Shown: positions 47,904 to 57,435 of the stretch, in pieces
How positions within the stretch are numbered: position 1 is the stretch's first letter
How the letters are laid out: each line of letters opens with the position of its first letter
Assembly (NCBI RefSeq): GCF_002812955.1
Contig: NZ_PFXK01000007.1
Coordinates: forward strand, 1 to 64,000
Origin: Vibrio sp. HA2012
GTDB lineage: Bacteria > Pseudomonadota > Gammaproteobacteria > Enterobacterales > Vibrionaceae
Direction of reading: 5' to 3'
Length of the DNA: 64,000 bases
Notes under the pieces: model-generated
Told to the model about the DNA's origin: nothing
The model's input: only the letters and a program-made list of their open reading frames with translations
The model's database searches: none
Made by a program: the position numbers and the translations under genes

Positions 47904-48374
47904 TCAGCCCTGTTCCAGACTGACCGAAAATTGCCCTTTTTGCAGCCTGATCACCACAGACTGCTGCTTCTGATAACGATACCGACACTGATACTGTGGG
48001 TCGATATCCTCATTATAACGACTTTCATTCATATACTGCGGATAGACAGTGAAAATGCGTTTATCCGGATATAACAGTTCCAGCCAGTATTCGCATTCCA
48101 CGCTGTCTTGTGCCACTTTCACCGGCAGCGGCCAGCCGGTTTCAGCAAACCGGACATCAAAACCGAACACACTGGCTGAAGACGGCCGTTTTTTTACCAA
48201 CCAGAATTCTTTATAGCGATTGGCCTTTTCCAGTATCTGTTTTACCACCACCTCAGCCGCAACCTGTTCCGCTTTGGGGCGTACCTTATCGATGGCCGAC
48301 AGTAAGACGGCAATCAGTGCCAGCACAACCACCAACCAGATGGCCAGACGCGGACTGAGCAGATAGTCTTTCAT
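47904..48374 (-). CDS. mshF: MSHA biogenesis protein MshF
   Basis: This 156-residue protein has one N-terminal membrane helix (about 10-28) and a small periplasmic domain with two cysteines. Nothing outside the MSHA clusters is recognisably similar to me; the call rests on position between mshG and mshB and on size. It begins 1 base after the mshG stop, so translation is likely coupled. Confidence 0.85.
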   Translation of the reverse strand: MKDYLLSPRLAIWLVVVLALIAVLLSAIDKVRPKAEQVAAEVVVKQILEKANRYKEFWLVKKRPSSASVFGFDVRFAETGWPLPVKVAQDSVECEYWLELLYPDKRIFTVYPQYMNESRYNEDIDPQYQCRYRYQKQQSVVIRLQKGQFSVSLEQG

Positions 48375-48375
48375 A

Positions 48376-49599
48376 TCAGCCTTTCATCGCATCCAGCATG
48401 CCCCACATCGGCAGGAAGATACCCAGCGCCAGTATCAGGACAATACCTGCCACAAACACCAGCAGGATCGGCTCGATACGTGCGGTCAGGGTTTTCAGAT
48501 CATAATCCACTTCCCGGTCATAGAAATCCGCGACTTCCAGCAACAATTCGTCAATCCGGCCAGTTTCCTCCCCCACAGAAATCATCTGGATAACCAGCGA
48601 GGTAAAGATCCCGCTGTTCACCGCCGTTGATGACACCGTACTCCCGGCTTCAATCGCCGCTTTCATCTCCAGCAGACGGTTTTCCAGAAACTTGTTGTCC
48701 ATGGATTCTGCCGACAGTGCAATGGACTGATTCAGCGGCACACCGGCTTTGAGCATCAGGGCAAAGGTTCGGGAGAAACGAGCCAGTTGTGCCCGGTTGA
48801 CGATTCCGCCCACGACCGGCATCTTCAGCCGGAACTTATCCCATGTCTCACGGCCTTTTGCCGTTGCCAGCCAGCTGCGAAAAGCAAACAGCGCCGAGAA
48901 GATCAACGCCAACATCCACATCCAGTAGTTGACGAAAAAATCGGAGGTGGCGATCAGGATCCGGGTCGGCAGCGGCAACTCTACATTAAAGCGGCTGAAC
49001 ATAGAGGCGAACTGAGGGATCACCTTGATATTCAGAATAAACAGCGCCGCCACCACAAAGATGATCACAAATACCGGATAGCGCATCGCGGTTTTGATCC
49101 GCTTACGGGTTTCCACTTCCTGCTCGTAGTACTCCCCCAGTTGCAGCAGAGCCTGATCCAGACGACCGGTATTTTCCCCGACATTGATCATAGACACAAA
49201 CAGCGGACTGAAGACATCGGAATGCATCTTCATCGAAGCCGACAGGCTACGGCCATTGGTCAGTTCTGCCGTGACATCATCCAGAGCCTTTTTCAGCTGT
49301 TTGTTTTCCGTATTGACGGACAAGCCTTTAATCGCCCGCAGCAAAGGGACGCCAGCCTTGGTCAGGCTGTACATCTGCCGGCAGAAAATCACCAGCACTT
49401 CCAGAGGCATCGACGGTGTCAGCCAGTGGCTCAGATCAAACGATGCCCCGCCGCCGGATGCTCCGGTACGGGCAATCGCCGTGGGAATAATACCCCGGTT
49501 GATCAATGCATCAGCCGCCAGCTCTTCCGTTGCGGCTTCGATGGTTCCGGATACTGAACCGCCTTCTGCACTGCGCCCCTGATAACGAAAATGCGTCAT
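48376..49599 (-). CDS. mshG: MSHA inner membrane platform protein MshG (PilC/GspF family)
   Basis: MshG is the polytopic platform that the assembly ATPase MshE drives. The 407-residue protein has the GspF layout: an N-terminal cytoplasmic segment, two homologous halves (FCRQMYSLTKAGVPLLRAI and FSRTFALMLKAGVPLNQSI) and three membrane helices (about 170-190, 220-240 and 375-397). The GEETGRIDELLLEVADFYDREVD motif is typical. It lies 3 bases after mshE. Confidence 0.94.
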   Translation of the reverse strand: MTHFRYQGRSAEGGSVSGTIEAATEELAADALINRGIIPTAIARTGASGGGASFDLSHWLTPSMPLEVLVIFCRQMYSLTKAGVPLLRAIKGLSVNTENKQLKKALDDVTAELTNGRSLSASMKMHSDVFSPLFVSMINVGENTGRLDQALLQLGEYYEQEVETRKRIKTAMRYPVFVIIFVVAALFILNIKVIPQFASMFSRFNVELPLPTRILIATSDFFVNYWMWMLALIFSALFAFRSWLATAKGRETWDKFRLKMPVVGGIVNRAQLARFSRTFALMLKAGVPLNQSIALSAESMDNKFLENRLLEMKAAIEAGSTVSSTAVNSGIFTSLVIQMISVGEETGRIDELLLEVADFYDREVDYDLKTLTARIEPILLVFVAGIVLILALGIFLPMWGMLDAMKG

Positions 49600-49602
49600 A
49601 CG

Positions 49603-51351
49603 TTACGTCCTGTCATCGGGATTATTCAGATACACGGGTTCGGTATAGCCGGAAATATCCCCTTCCCCGAGACTCATCACCTCTTCCAGACTGACAACCC
49701 CCTGCAGCGCCAGCTCCATCGCAGAGACCAGCAAAGGTTTATAATCGGCAGAGCGGCGTGCTTTGCGGGCAAAGTCCACCGCATCATTAGCACGCAGCGC
49801 ATCCATCATGTCATGGTTCAGTTCCAGCAGCTCAAACACCCCAATCCGGCCTTTATAACCGGTCAGGTTGCAGTTCTGACAGCCCCGTCCCCGGATAAAA
49901 GAGGCGTTGGTCTGGTTAGGGAAGCGGCTCTGCAGCCAGCTTTTACGCGCATCGTCCAGCTCGTCGGGCTCAGCACAGTCGGGGCATACCCGGCGCACCA
50001 GACGCTGTGCCAATACCGCCCGGACGGCACTGGCAACCAGATAGCCGGGCGCCCCCATGTCGATCATTCGCAGGGCACTGTCCACCGCATCATTGGTGTG
50101 CAGGGTGCTGAGTACCAGGTGACCGGTCAGCGCGGCTCGCAGGCCGATTTCGACTGTTTCCTGATCCCGCATCTCCCCGACCAGAATGATATCCGGATCC
50201 TGACGCAAAAAGGTTCTCAGTACTGTGGAAAAATCCAGATCGATCTTCGGATTCACCTGTACCTGATTCACCCGAGGCAGGCGGTATTCCACCGGGTCCT
50301 CGGCGGTTATAATCTTTTTCCCCGGCGAGTTCAGCTCTGAAAGAGCACCGTACAGTGTTGTGGTTTTACCGGAACCAGTCGGCCCGGTGACCAGAATCAT
50401 GCCATGCGGACGACGCAACTGACGGCGCAGACGCAGCAGCAGATCTTCCGGCAGGCCGGATGCTTCCAGTTTACGTACCCCTGCCGACTGATTCAGCAGA
50501 CGCATCACCACAGATTCCCCGTGCTGTACCGGCATGGTCGACATCCGGATATCCACCGACTGACCACGGCTGCGGATATTAAACCGGCCATCCTGCGGCA
50601 GACGCTTTTCAGAAATATCCAGATTTGCCATCAGTTTCAGACGCAGTACCAGCGCCTGAGCGATATTGACTTCGTTCAGCAGGGTTTCATGCAGCACCCC
50701 GTCCACCCGCTGTCGCAGGCGCAGTACGTTGGCATCCGGCTCGATATGGATATCCGAGGCTCCGACCTGTACGGCGTCCTCAAACAGGGAGTTGATCAGT
50801 TTAACGACGGTAACGTCTTCGCCGTCTTCGGCATCATCCAGACCAAAATGAAAGGTGTCGGTGTGCTGGTGCTCGGCATGCAGCTGTTCAGCAAAAGTGG
50901 CGATATCTTTGGTACGACGGTAATAGCGGTCGAAACAGTCCACCAGTTGCCTTTCCGGCGCAATCACAAATTCAATCTCAAACTGGGGCAACTGACTGAA
51001 CAGAAATTCCTGCAGATACAGATCCGCCGGATCACTCATCGCCACCCGCAGAGTATCGCCCTGCCGGCTGAGTACCAGCGCCCGCAGACGACGGGCATGC
51101 ACTTCCGACAGCAGTTGTACCGCATCCGCATCCACACTGGCGCGGTTCAGATCAATCAGCGGCAGACGCAACTGCTGGGAAAGGAATTCCAGCATCTGGG
51201 TTTCGGTCAAAAAGCCCAGTTGGATCAGGGTGTCCCCCAGCTTTCTTCCGCTCTGTTTCTGTGCCTGCAATGCCTGATCAACCTGAGCGTCGGTAATAAT
51301 ACCCTCTTCAACCAGCAGGTCGCCCAGCCTTTTTCTTAACTTAATCTGCAT
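49603..51351 (-). CDS. mshE: MSHA pilus extension ATPase MshE
   Basis: MshE powers pilus assembly. The 582-residue protein starts with an MshEN domain: two RLGDLLVEEGIIT- and KLGDTLIQLGFLT-type motifs with conserved spacing (about 8-70), the fold shown in V. cholerae MshE to bind cyclic di-GMP. The ATPase core has Walker A GPTGSGKTTTLYG, the Asp box, Walker B LVGEMRDQET and the His box LSTLHTNDAVD. A zinc-binding CxxC pair set lies near the C-terminus (CPDCAEPDEL and CQNCNLTGYKGR). It overlaps mshN by 11 bases. Confidence 0.96.
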   Translation of the reverse strand: MQIKLRKRLGDLLVEEGIITDAQVDQALQAQKQSGRKLGDTLIQLGFLTETQMLEFLSQQLRLPLIDLNRASVDADAVQLLSEVHARRLRALVLSRQGDTLRVAMSDPADLYLQEFLFSQLPQFEIEFVIAPERQLVDCFDRYYRRTKDIATFAEQLHAEHQHTDTFHFGLDDAEDGEDVTVVKLINSLFEDAVQVGASDIHIEPDANVLRLRQRVDGVLHETLLNEVNIAQALVLRLKLMANLDISEKRLPQDGRFNIRSRGQSVDIRMSTMPVQHGESVVMRLLNQSAGVRKLEASGLPEDLLLRLRRQLRRPHGMILVTGPTGSGKTTTLYGALSELNSPGKKIITAEDPVEYRLPRVNQVQVNPKIDLDFSTVLRTFLRQDPDIILVGEMRDQETVEIGLRAALTGHLVLSTLHTNDAVDSALRMIDMGAPGYLVASAVRAVLAQRLVRRVCPDCAEPDELDDARKSWLQSRFPNQTNASFIRGRGCQNCNLTGYKGRIGVFELLELNHDMMDALRANDAVDFARKARRSADYKPLLVSAMELALQGVVSLEEVMSLGEGDISGYTEPVYLNNPDDRT

Positions 51352-52462
51352 GTGGCGGCTCCCCTAGCTGTTCCAGCAGTGACAGACGATCCCGGATAAA
51401 AGTTTGGGTTTTGTTTGATACGCCGACCCGGCTGAGGGCATTTTCATAAGCATGTTTCGCTTCGGCATACATCAGCCTGCGCTCCTGCTGAATTGCCAGA
51501 CCCAGCCACCAGCGGGCATTTTCTTCTTCCATCTGTACCAGCAACTGATAACTTTCCAGTGCCAGTTCCCCCTTTTTATTCTGCTCAGCCAGTGCCGCAC
51601 GCATGGCCAGATAATCCGCTTCTGGCTGCTGTGGCAGGTACACCAGCGGCGTCAGTGCGGCTTCTGTCTGTTTCTCTTTGAGCAGCAGACGGGACAGAGC
51701 CAGACGCAATGTCTGACTGTCTTTGTTACGTTTGATCCCTTGCTGCAGCAGACTGACAGCATTGCGGGCATCTTTTTTTCCGTAATAGAGCGCCGCCAGT
51801 TTCTGCCTCACCGTATCATTGTCCGGCTGATAGCGCAGGGCGCTTTTATACGCATCCATGGCATCATTCAGTTTATTGGCATCCAGCGCTTTTTCTGCCC
51901 GCTGAATGGCATTCTGAGCCAGCTGTTCCGGGGTCAGTTTTACCTGCCGGATCGCCATTTCGCCGGAACTGACCGCCGTTTCGGTCTGTACCGGTTCGGC
52001 TGCCTGCAGTTGGGCTTCTGTCTGTACTTGAGTTTCTGTCCGTATCTGAGCATCAGTCTGAGAGCCGTTCAGCCCGGATTCAGCCGCTGCGGCACGGGCA
52101 AGCGTAACCGGTTCACTGACTGTCCTACGCGGTTTTACTGTCGCAGGGGCTGTGTCTTCTTCTGCATAGGCCTTGGTTTTTTCTGCATAAATAGTAATAT
52201 CGGCCTGCTCCGCCACTTTCTGGGTCGGAGATTCGGCCTGAACCGGCTGGGTTATCTGCGTCACCGGTACGGATGATGCCACCAGTTCAGCCTGCTGAGA
52301 AACGGCCCAGCCACCGAGACAAAGACTCAGTGCACCGCCCCCCAAAGCCCAAGCCAGTTTACCGGAGCGACGCACCGGCGGGATCTCGGCTCTGGTCAGC
52401 GGAGATGCTTCTGTTTTATTCTTGTTCGCCAATTCCGACAGCGCGTTATTGATCACGCTCAT
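51341..52462 (-). CDS. mshN: MSHA biogenesis protein MshN (TPR protein)
   Basis: This 373-residue inner membrane protein has a short cytoplasmic start (MSVINNALSELANKNK), one membrane helix (about 28-46), a periplasmic linker rich in Gln, Thr, Ala and Val with VQTE-type repeats, and TPR repeats from about residue 175 (AQNAIQRAEKALDANKLNDAMDAYKSALRY) to the end. It probably connects the platform to the secretin. It overlaps the mshM stop by 4 bases (ATGA). Confidence 0.9.
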   Translation of the reverse strand: MSVINNALSELANKNKTEASPLTRAEIPPVRRSGKLAWALGGGALSLCLGGWAVSQQAELVASSVPVTQITQPVQAESPTQKVAEQADITIYAEKTKAYAEEDTAPATVKPRRTVSEPVTLARAAAAESGLNGSQTDAQIRTETQVQTEAQLQAAEPVQTETAVSSGEMAIRQVKLTPEQLAQNAIQRAEKALDANKLNDAMDAYKSALRYQPDNDTVRQKLAALYYGKKDARNAVSLLQQGIKRNKDSQTLRLALSRLLLKEKQTEAALTPLVYLPQQPEADYLAMRAALAEQNKKGELALESYQLLVQMEEENARWWLGLAIQQERRLMYAEAKHAYENALSRVGVSNKTQTFIRDRLSLLEQLGEPPHAD

Positions 52463-53304
52463 ACTTCTCTCCACCCCCATATCACAGGGGTCTTAAATTT
52501 GGGTTTGCGGGCATCACAGGTATCGTGAATGGCCGCAAACAGATGTTCACTGGTGACGGTCTGACTCTGCGCATAAAAAGCTACCAGCAGAGCTTTATGA
52601 CAGATCTGATTGATCAGTCTCGGTATGCCCCGGCTGGCTTTCCAGACCGCTTTCAGCTTATCCGGTGCAAACAATATGCGCTTCCCGCCGCTGGCACTGA
52701 TCCGGTGCTGGATATACGCCGCCACTTCTGCCTGCGTCAGAGGCCGCAGTCCGGCACTGAAGGTAATGCGCTGACGGAACTGACGCAGATGATGCTGCGC
52801 CAGACGTTCATCCAGCTCCGGCTGTCCCAGCAGTACCAGTTGCAGCAGCTTACGCTGTTCCGTTTCCAGATTGCCGAACAGCCGCAGTGTCTCCAGTGCG
52901 TCGTCACTCAGGGCCTGAGCCTCATCCAGCAGAGCAACCACCTGCTTGCCTCCGGCGTGCAGTGCCAGCAGGGTGTGCTGGATCTGATCCACCACAGTGC
53001 CGGGCTGCGCGTTCTCAATGCTTAGTTCCCTGGCGATGGCCAGTTTCAGCTCTTCACCGCTGAGTACCGGGTTGGGCAGATAAATCAGTTGGATAGATTC
53101 CGGAAGCTGATTGATCAGCATCCGGCACACCATGGTTTTCCCCGTACCGACTTCGCCGGTCACCTTTATCACGCCCTCATTCATGCTGATGGCGGAGATC
53201 ACCGTCTGAATCGCTTCATAGTGGGGAGGCAGACCGTGGAACAACCCTGTATTGGGTGTCAGCGCAAACGGTGCCTGCGTAAAACCATAGAATCCCTGAT
53301 ACAT
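52459..53304 (-). CDS. mshM: MSHA biogenesis ATPase MshM (ExeA-like)
   Basis: This 281-residue AAA-type ATPase is related to ExeA/GspA. It begins MYQGFYGFTQAPFALTPNTG and has Walker A GEVGTGKTM and Walker B VALLDEAQAL. Unlike the GspAB fusion in this window it has no membrane helix or peptidoglycan-binding domain. A frame starting at 53373 is rejected as it overlaps mshL. It begins 2 bases after the mshL stop. Its role may be to help secretin assembly. Confidence 0.9.
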   Translation of the reverse strand: MYQGFYGFTQAPFALTPNTGLFHGLPPHYEAIQTVISAISMNEGVIKVTGEVGTGKTMVCRMLINQLPESIQLIYLPNPVLSGEELKLAIARELSIENAQPGTVVDQIQHTLLALHAGGKQVVALLDEAQALSDDALETLRLFGNLETEQRKLLQLVLLGQPELDERLAQHHLRQFRQRITFSAGLRPLTQAEVAAYIQHRISASGGKRILFAPDKLKAVWKASRGIPRLINQICHKALLVAFYAQSQTVTSEHLFAAIHDTCDARKPKFKTPVIWGWREV

Positions 53305-53306
53305 GC

Positions 53307-54944
53307 TTATTTTACGTCGTCGGGGAACCACTCCTGCAGGATATCGCGCGAGCGCTCGATCTCCTGCTGCCAAGTGTGCACACCGACGACGGTCGGTTTC
53401 AGCAGGATCACCAGCTCGGTTTTTTCCGTGACATTCGAAACATTTCTGAACAGATACCCTAACCCCGGAATATCGCCCAGCAGAGGTACTTTGGAGGTTT
53501 GCTCTGTTGTATTGGACTTCATCAGGCCGCCCAGTACCACCACATCGCCGTCACGGGCACGGATAATCGAATCGGTTTCGCGGATAGAACTTTTCGCCAT
53601 CGGCGCATCATCCAGAAAACTGTAGGTCTGCTCTTCGACTTCAATCACTGCCGGGTGGACGTGCAGCAGTACGTTGCCTTCATCGTCGATCTGCGGGGTG
53701 ACATCCAGCGAGATACCGGAGAAGAATGGCGTCAGTTCATACGAGGTGGTGGTTACGTCACTGCTGCTGTTGGTGGTCGTTTCACTGTCCATATCGGTGA
53801 CAAAGTATTCGTCAGTACCAACCTTGATGACCGCCTTCTGATTATTAGCCGCCGTCACTCTCGGACTGGAGAGGACATTCAGATCGCCCTGAGTGGACAT
53901 AAAGTCCAGCACGGAGCTGAAATTACCATCGGAGATGGTGATACTGGTTGAGCCGCCCAGCAGTTCCCCGATGGTATCCATACCCGGCAGAGTACTGGAA
54001 GCCGCCGCCTGCGATACGGAAATCCCGGTACCGCCGATGGCTGCAGTCAGATTCGACCAGTTGATGCCCTGCTGATAGCTGTCGTTCAGAGTCACTTCCA
54101 GGATCTTCGCTTCCAGAATGACCTGCCGCTGCAATCGCTGTTGCGATGCATTCAGGAATGCTTTGACTTCGCGGATTTCATCCGGATAGGCGCGGATAGT
54201 CAGCACCCCGGCCTGTGGTGACGTCACCACGCTGCGTCCGCCCTCGGTGCCTATCAGAGTACCGACGGCTGTCTGCAAATCGGTCCAGAAATCGCTGCTG
54301 CTGCTGGTATTGATCTGCGTCCCGGCGGTTGTTGTCGAGCTGTCCGATGACGAGCTGGAACTATCGTCAGAACTGCTGTCTGACGACGAGCTATCATCTG
54401 AACTGTTGTCTTCCGTACTGATCGTACTGGTGGTAATCGATGTCAGAGAACGCCCGCTGCGCTGCATGGACAGGTAATCGACCGGAATGGTTTCGGTACG
54501 CATGCCCGCCGGATAGATCTGAATAATCCTGCCGTTTTTCACAATATCGTAGCCGTACATGTCGCGCACGACATCCAGCACTTCATCCAGCGTCACATCG
54601 GCCAGATTAATGGTCAGGGTTCCGGATACGGACGGGTGGATTGCCACACTGAATTCGGTGTTTTTTACCAGCCCGGTAAAGAAGGTGCTGGCTTCCACAT
54701 CCTTAGCCTGAACCTGAAAACGTTTCAGCAGCGGAGTCGCTTGCTCCGGTCTGCTGTCCAGTTCCGGCATCAGATCAGCCTGAACCGATTCGGGCAGAGC
54801 TTCCAATCTGCGGCTGTTCACCTGATTAACGGCTTCATTCAGTGCCGCTTTTGCTTCGACAGGGTTTCTGTGTCCCATCGAACAACCTAACAATGAGGTG
54901 GCAACTACCCCGACTATGAATTGACGTACTGCTGGTTTACGCAT
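53307..54944 (-). CDS. mshL: MSHA outer membrane secretin MshL
   Basis: MshL forms the outer membrane pore for the pilus. The 545-residue lipoprotein has a lipobox ending at C21 (TSLLGC), an STN domain (about 95-145, FSVAIHPSVSGTLTINLADV), an N-domain and a C-terminal secretin domain with VPLLGDIPGLGYLFRN, the family signature. Between them a Ser/Thr/Asp-rich stretch (about 168-217) forms a low-complexity linker. Neighbours are mshK and mshM, in the PilQ position. Confidence 0.94.
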   Translation of the reverse strand: MRKPAVRQFIVGVVATSLLGCSMGHRNPVEAKAALNEAVNQVNSRRLEALPESVQADLMPELDSRPEQATPLLKRFQVQAKDVEASTFFTGLVKNTEFSVAIHPSVSGTLTINLADVTLDEVLDVVRDMYGYDIVKNGRIIQIYPAGMRTETIPVDYLSMQRSGRSLTSITTSTISTEDNSSDDSSSSDSSSDDSSSSSSDSSTTTAGTQINTSSSSDFWTDLQTAVGTLIGTEGGRSVVTSPQAGVLTIRAYPDEIREVKAFLNASQQRLQRQVILEAKILEVTLNDSYQQGINWSNLTAAIGGTGISVSQAAASSTLPGMDTIGELLGGSTSITISDGNFSSVLDFMSTQGDLNVLSSPRVTAANNQKAVIKVGTDEYFVTDMDSETTTNSSSDVTTTSYELTPFFSGISLDVTPQIDDEGNVLLHVHPAVIEVEEQTYSFLDDAPMAKSSIRETDSIIRARDGDVVVLGGLMKSNTTEQTSKVPLLGDIPGLGYLFRNVSNVTEKTELVILLKPTVVGVHTWQQEIERSRDILQEWFPDDVK

Positions 54945-54946
54945 AG

Positions 54947-55300
54947 CTATTTCTGCAACCTTTCATGTTTAATATCCACAGGAAAAAGCTCAAGAGCCCA
55001 TCGTTTGCCACCCCTAACCACTGTGACAGTTTCCTTTGTTATTGTTTTTACTTTGTATCCGTGTACCGATTCGCCTTCAGAGACCAGTTGACCACCAAGC
55101 ACAGCAGAACAGACATCGGATGTACTACAGATGATACTTTGCAAAGCAGGCAGCGCATATTTCTTTGCTGCTGGCTTTGCTGCCACTGAATCCGCCTTGC
55201 CGGTACTGACCCACCCCAGTGGTGCCGTCGGATCCTGAGAAGCGTTAACCGCTGATGTTACGCTGATCAAACACAGCACCCATATCCATTGTCTAACCAC
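54947..55300 (-). CDS. mshK: MSHA biogenesis protein MshK (PilP-like)
   Basis: This 117-residue protein has a signal peptide (about 1-20) and a small beta-rich periplasmic domain with two cysteines (IICSTSDVC). Size and position between mshJ and mshL correspond to PilP/GspC-type proteins, which dock the inner membrane complex to the secretin. It overlaps the mshJ end by 8 bases and precedes mshL by 2. Confidence 0.87.
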   Translation of the reverse strand: MVRQWIWVLCLISVTSAVNASQDPTAPLGWVSTGKADSVAAKPAAKKYALPALQSIICSTSDVCSAVLGGQLVSEGESVHGYKVKTITKETVTVVRGGKRWALELFPVDIKHERLQK

Positions 55301-55964
55301 CGATAAACTCCTGTCTGGTTCCCAGGGTATAAACTTCTAAAATCAGTCTGGCCTCAGGATAGGTTTCTACCTGATAACTGAAGCTGCGCCAGTAGTATTT
55401 CACCGGCATGGTTTCCAGCGTTTCCAGATAATTCTTAATATCAAAATAGCGTCCGGTCAGTTCAATTCTGACCGGATGAATATAATAACCGACCGCAGAA
55501 GATCCCGCATTGTTCGCATCATCTACCGGTTTATTCCCGGTCAGTACTGCTTCAGGAGGCAGGGATTCCAGCGCTTCCAGCTTGAGTTTATTGCTGCTGC
55601 TCAGTACAGTTTCCAGCAGCCCGGCCATCTGCTGCGGAGTGATCAGACTATCGACAATGGCCGCCAGCTGTTCAGACAGCGCCAGACTACGCTCAGAGAG
55701 CTGCTGCAGTTTGTTGTCTATCTCTTCGTCCGGATTGACCTGTAACCGGCGCTTAAGCAGTTCGATCTCTTTTGCCTGATTCTGGATCTGATCCTGCTGC
55801 ATAGTGAGCTGACGCTGTTTGCTGTGCGCCGTAACCACTGCAGGTTCAATCAGCATACTGTGTAGTAGCACGATCAGAGTGACCGTGATACCCGCGGCGA
55901 TCAGCCATTTTTCCCGGACAGAGAGCGCCTGAAACTTGTCATTTAACTGATTCCACACTCGCAT
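55293..55964 (-). CDS. mshJ: MSHA biogenesis protein MshJ (PilO-like)
   Basis: This 223-residue protein has an N-terminal membrane helix (about 22-40), a coiled coil (about 45-100) and a periplasmic ferredoxin-like domain (about 115-215), the PilO/GspM architecture. It should pair with the PilN-like part of MshI. It starts 1 base after the mshI stop and overlaps mshK by 8 bases. Confidence 0.88.
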   Translation of the reverse strand: MRVWNQLNDKFQALSVREKWLIAAGITVTLIVLLHSMLIEPAVVTAHSKQRQLTMQQDQIQNQAKEIELLKRRLQVNPDEEIDNKLQQLSERSLALSEQLAAIVDSLITPQQMAGLLETVLSSSNKLKLEALESLPPEAVLTGNKPVDDANNAGSSAVGYYIHPVRIELTGRYFDIKNYLETLETMPVKYYWRSFSYQVETYPEARLILEVYTLGTRQEFIGG

Positions 55965-55965
55965 C

Positions 55966-57417
55966 TTACTGCTCTCCTTCTGCTTGTGTTGTCAGCTCAA
56001 AGGTGATCATATCCCCTTCATTGCGACTGATATTCAGTTTTTCAAATGTTCGTCCGGTCAGTTCCATTTCACTGTTAAAGCGTTTTACCCACGCAGGAAT
56101 TGCCCCTGGGGTTCTGGCCAGGCCGGACAGGTTCATTCGGGTGTTGTTCACATCAATCGCTGCTACGGAGATATTTTTGTCACTCAGTTTCGCCAGTGCC
56201 GACATCACCCCGGAGTAACCGGCCTGCAACGACTGGTCATAATGGCTTATCGCTGCCAGTGAAGCCTCTTTTGCCTGAATATCGGCTTCGAACCGCTCTG
56301 CTGCCAGCAGTTTAGAAGGGGTCGGCTTATGCTTTTTCACCTGTTCCTGCAGATGTTTTAGTTCCGCAAGCTGTCTCTCTGATCGCTGTTCCGCTAACGT
56401 CAGATCCGATTCAATCCGGTGCAGCGAATACGCATAATACCCATATCCCGCCAGCATCAGAACCGCGACAATGCCCCAGACAGCCGCCACATTTTTCAGG
56501 GTAAAAGTCTGTTTTTTCGGTTTAAGGTAGGCAGGATAAAGATTAATGCCTTCCGCAGACAACAGAGGAACCACCTGTGCCAGCATCTCACCGCTGGTTC
56601 GGGATGCATCGGCAACCAGAGGCAGCACTTTGACGTTCAGCCGTTCATCCAGACTATGCAGCAATTCTTCCTGTTCTTCTTCATCACAGCAGAGAAATAG
56701 CTGGTGCAGATCCGTGTTACGTAATTGAGAAGAGAGATAATCGATAGAACGTTGCAGTTCCAGTGCCAGACTGTCCAGCTGTAACGCACTGGCGGCCTGC
56801 CCGGTAACAGGAACAATGATGTTACGCAATGTACGGTGAAAACGGTTTTGCTGTTCCACAAAAGCCGCAATCTTAAAGCTGCCTTTCGGCCCCCGGTGCA
56901 ACAGCATAAACCCGGACAGATCTTTCTTAACACTACCCCATGCAGCATCTTCCGGTATGATGCGTTCCAAATGAATGTTACTGGTATGCAGACAAGTCAG
57001 CAGCTGATTCAGCGTCGCCCTTTTCAGCACATACGCCTGAATCTTTTTGCCGTCAGGTAAAAGAGCCGCATCCGCAATAATATCGGTGACCCGTTCACCG
57101 CTCATGTCTTTGAGCAGAAACGGCAAAGCCGCCGGCCACTCCTGCTGCGGAATATCCGGCTTATCCAGCTGATAGATATGGTAATAATTCGAACAGCACA
57201 CGACGGTTGCTGCCATTCCGGAGTAGTCTCCGCTTGTCAGCGCCGATTTTAGTGCCGATTCCCAGCCGTCTGTAATAGGAAACATCAGGGCTTGCTGATG
57301 ATCCGCCACCATGGCTTCGGTCAGCAGATAAATCACATGGGACTGAATGACAATCGTCAAACGAGCAGCCTTATGCCCTGAATGCCTGAAGCGCCCCAGC
57401 AGTGAAGATAAACTCAT
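55966..57417 (-). CDS. mshI: MSHA biogenesis protein MshI (PilM-PilN-type fusion)
   Basis: This 483-residue protein is built like GspL: an N-terminal actin-like cytoplasmic part resembling PilM (about 1-300), one membrane helix (about 307-328), a coiled coil (about 330-375) and a periplasmic ferredoxin-like domain resembling PilN (about 380-480). In many type IV pilus systems PilM and PilN are separate proteins. It links the ATPase to the envelope-spanning MshJ/K complex. It lies 18 bases after mshH. Confidence 0.87.
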   Translation of the reverse strand: MSLSSLLGRFRHSGHKAARLTIVIQSHVIYLLTEAMVADHQQALMFPITDGWESALKSALTSGDYSGMAATVVCCSNYYHIYQLDKPDIPQQEWPAALPFLLKDMSGERVTDIIADAALLPDGKKIQAYVLKRATLNQLLTCLHTSNIHLERIIPEDAAWGSVKKDLSGFMLLHRGPKGSFKIAAFVEQQNRFHRTLRNIIVPVTGQAASALQLDSLALELQRSIDYLSSQLRNTDLHQLFLCCDEEEQEELLHSLDERLNVKVLPLVADASRTSGEMLAQVVPLLSAEGINLYPAYLKPKKQTFTLKNVAAVWGIVAVLMLAGYGYYAYSLHRIESDLTLAEQRSERQLAELKHLQEQVKKHKPTPSKLLAAERFEADIQAKEASLAAISHYDQSLQAGYSGVMSALAKLSDKNISVAAIDVNNTRMNLSGLARTPGAIPAWVKRFNSEMELTGRTFEKLNISRNEGDMITFELTTQAEGEQ

Positions 57418-57435
57418 ACGGCTATTTCTATCCTC

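Noticed and set aside
50404..51339. 311-codon plus-strand frame opposite mshE
   Set aside because: It is a shadow of the conserved mshE ATPase gene, with no ribosome binding site and no recognisable domain.
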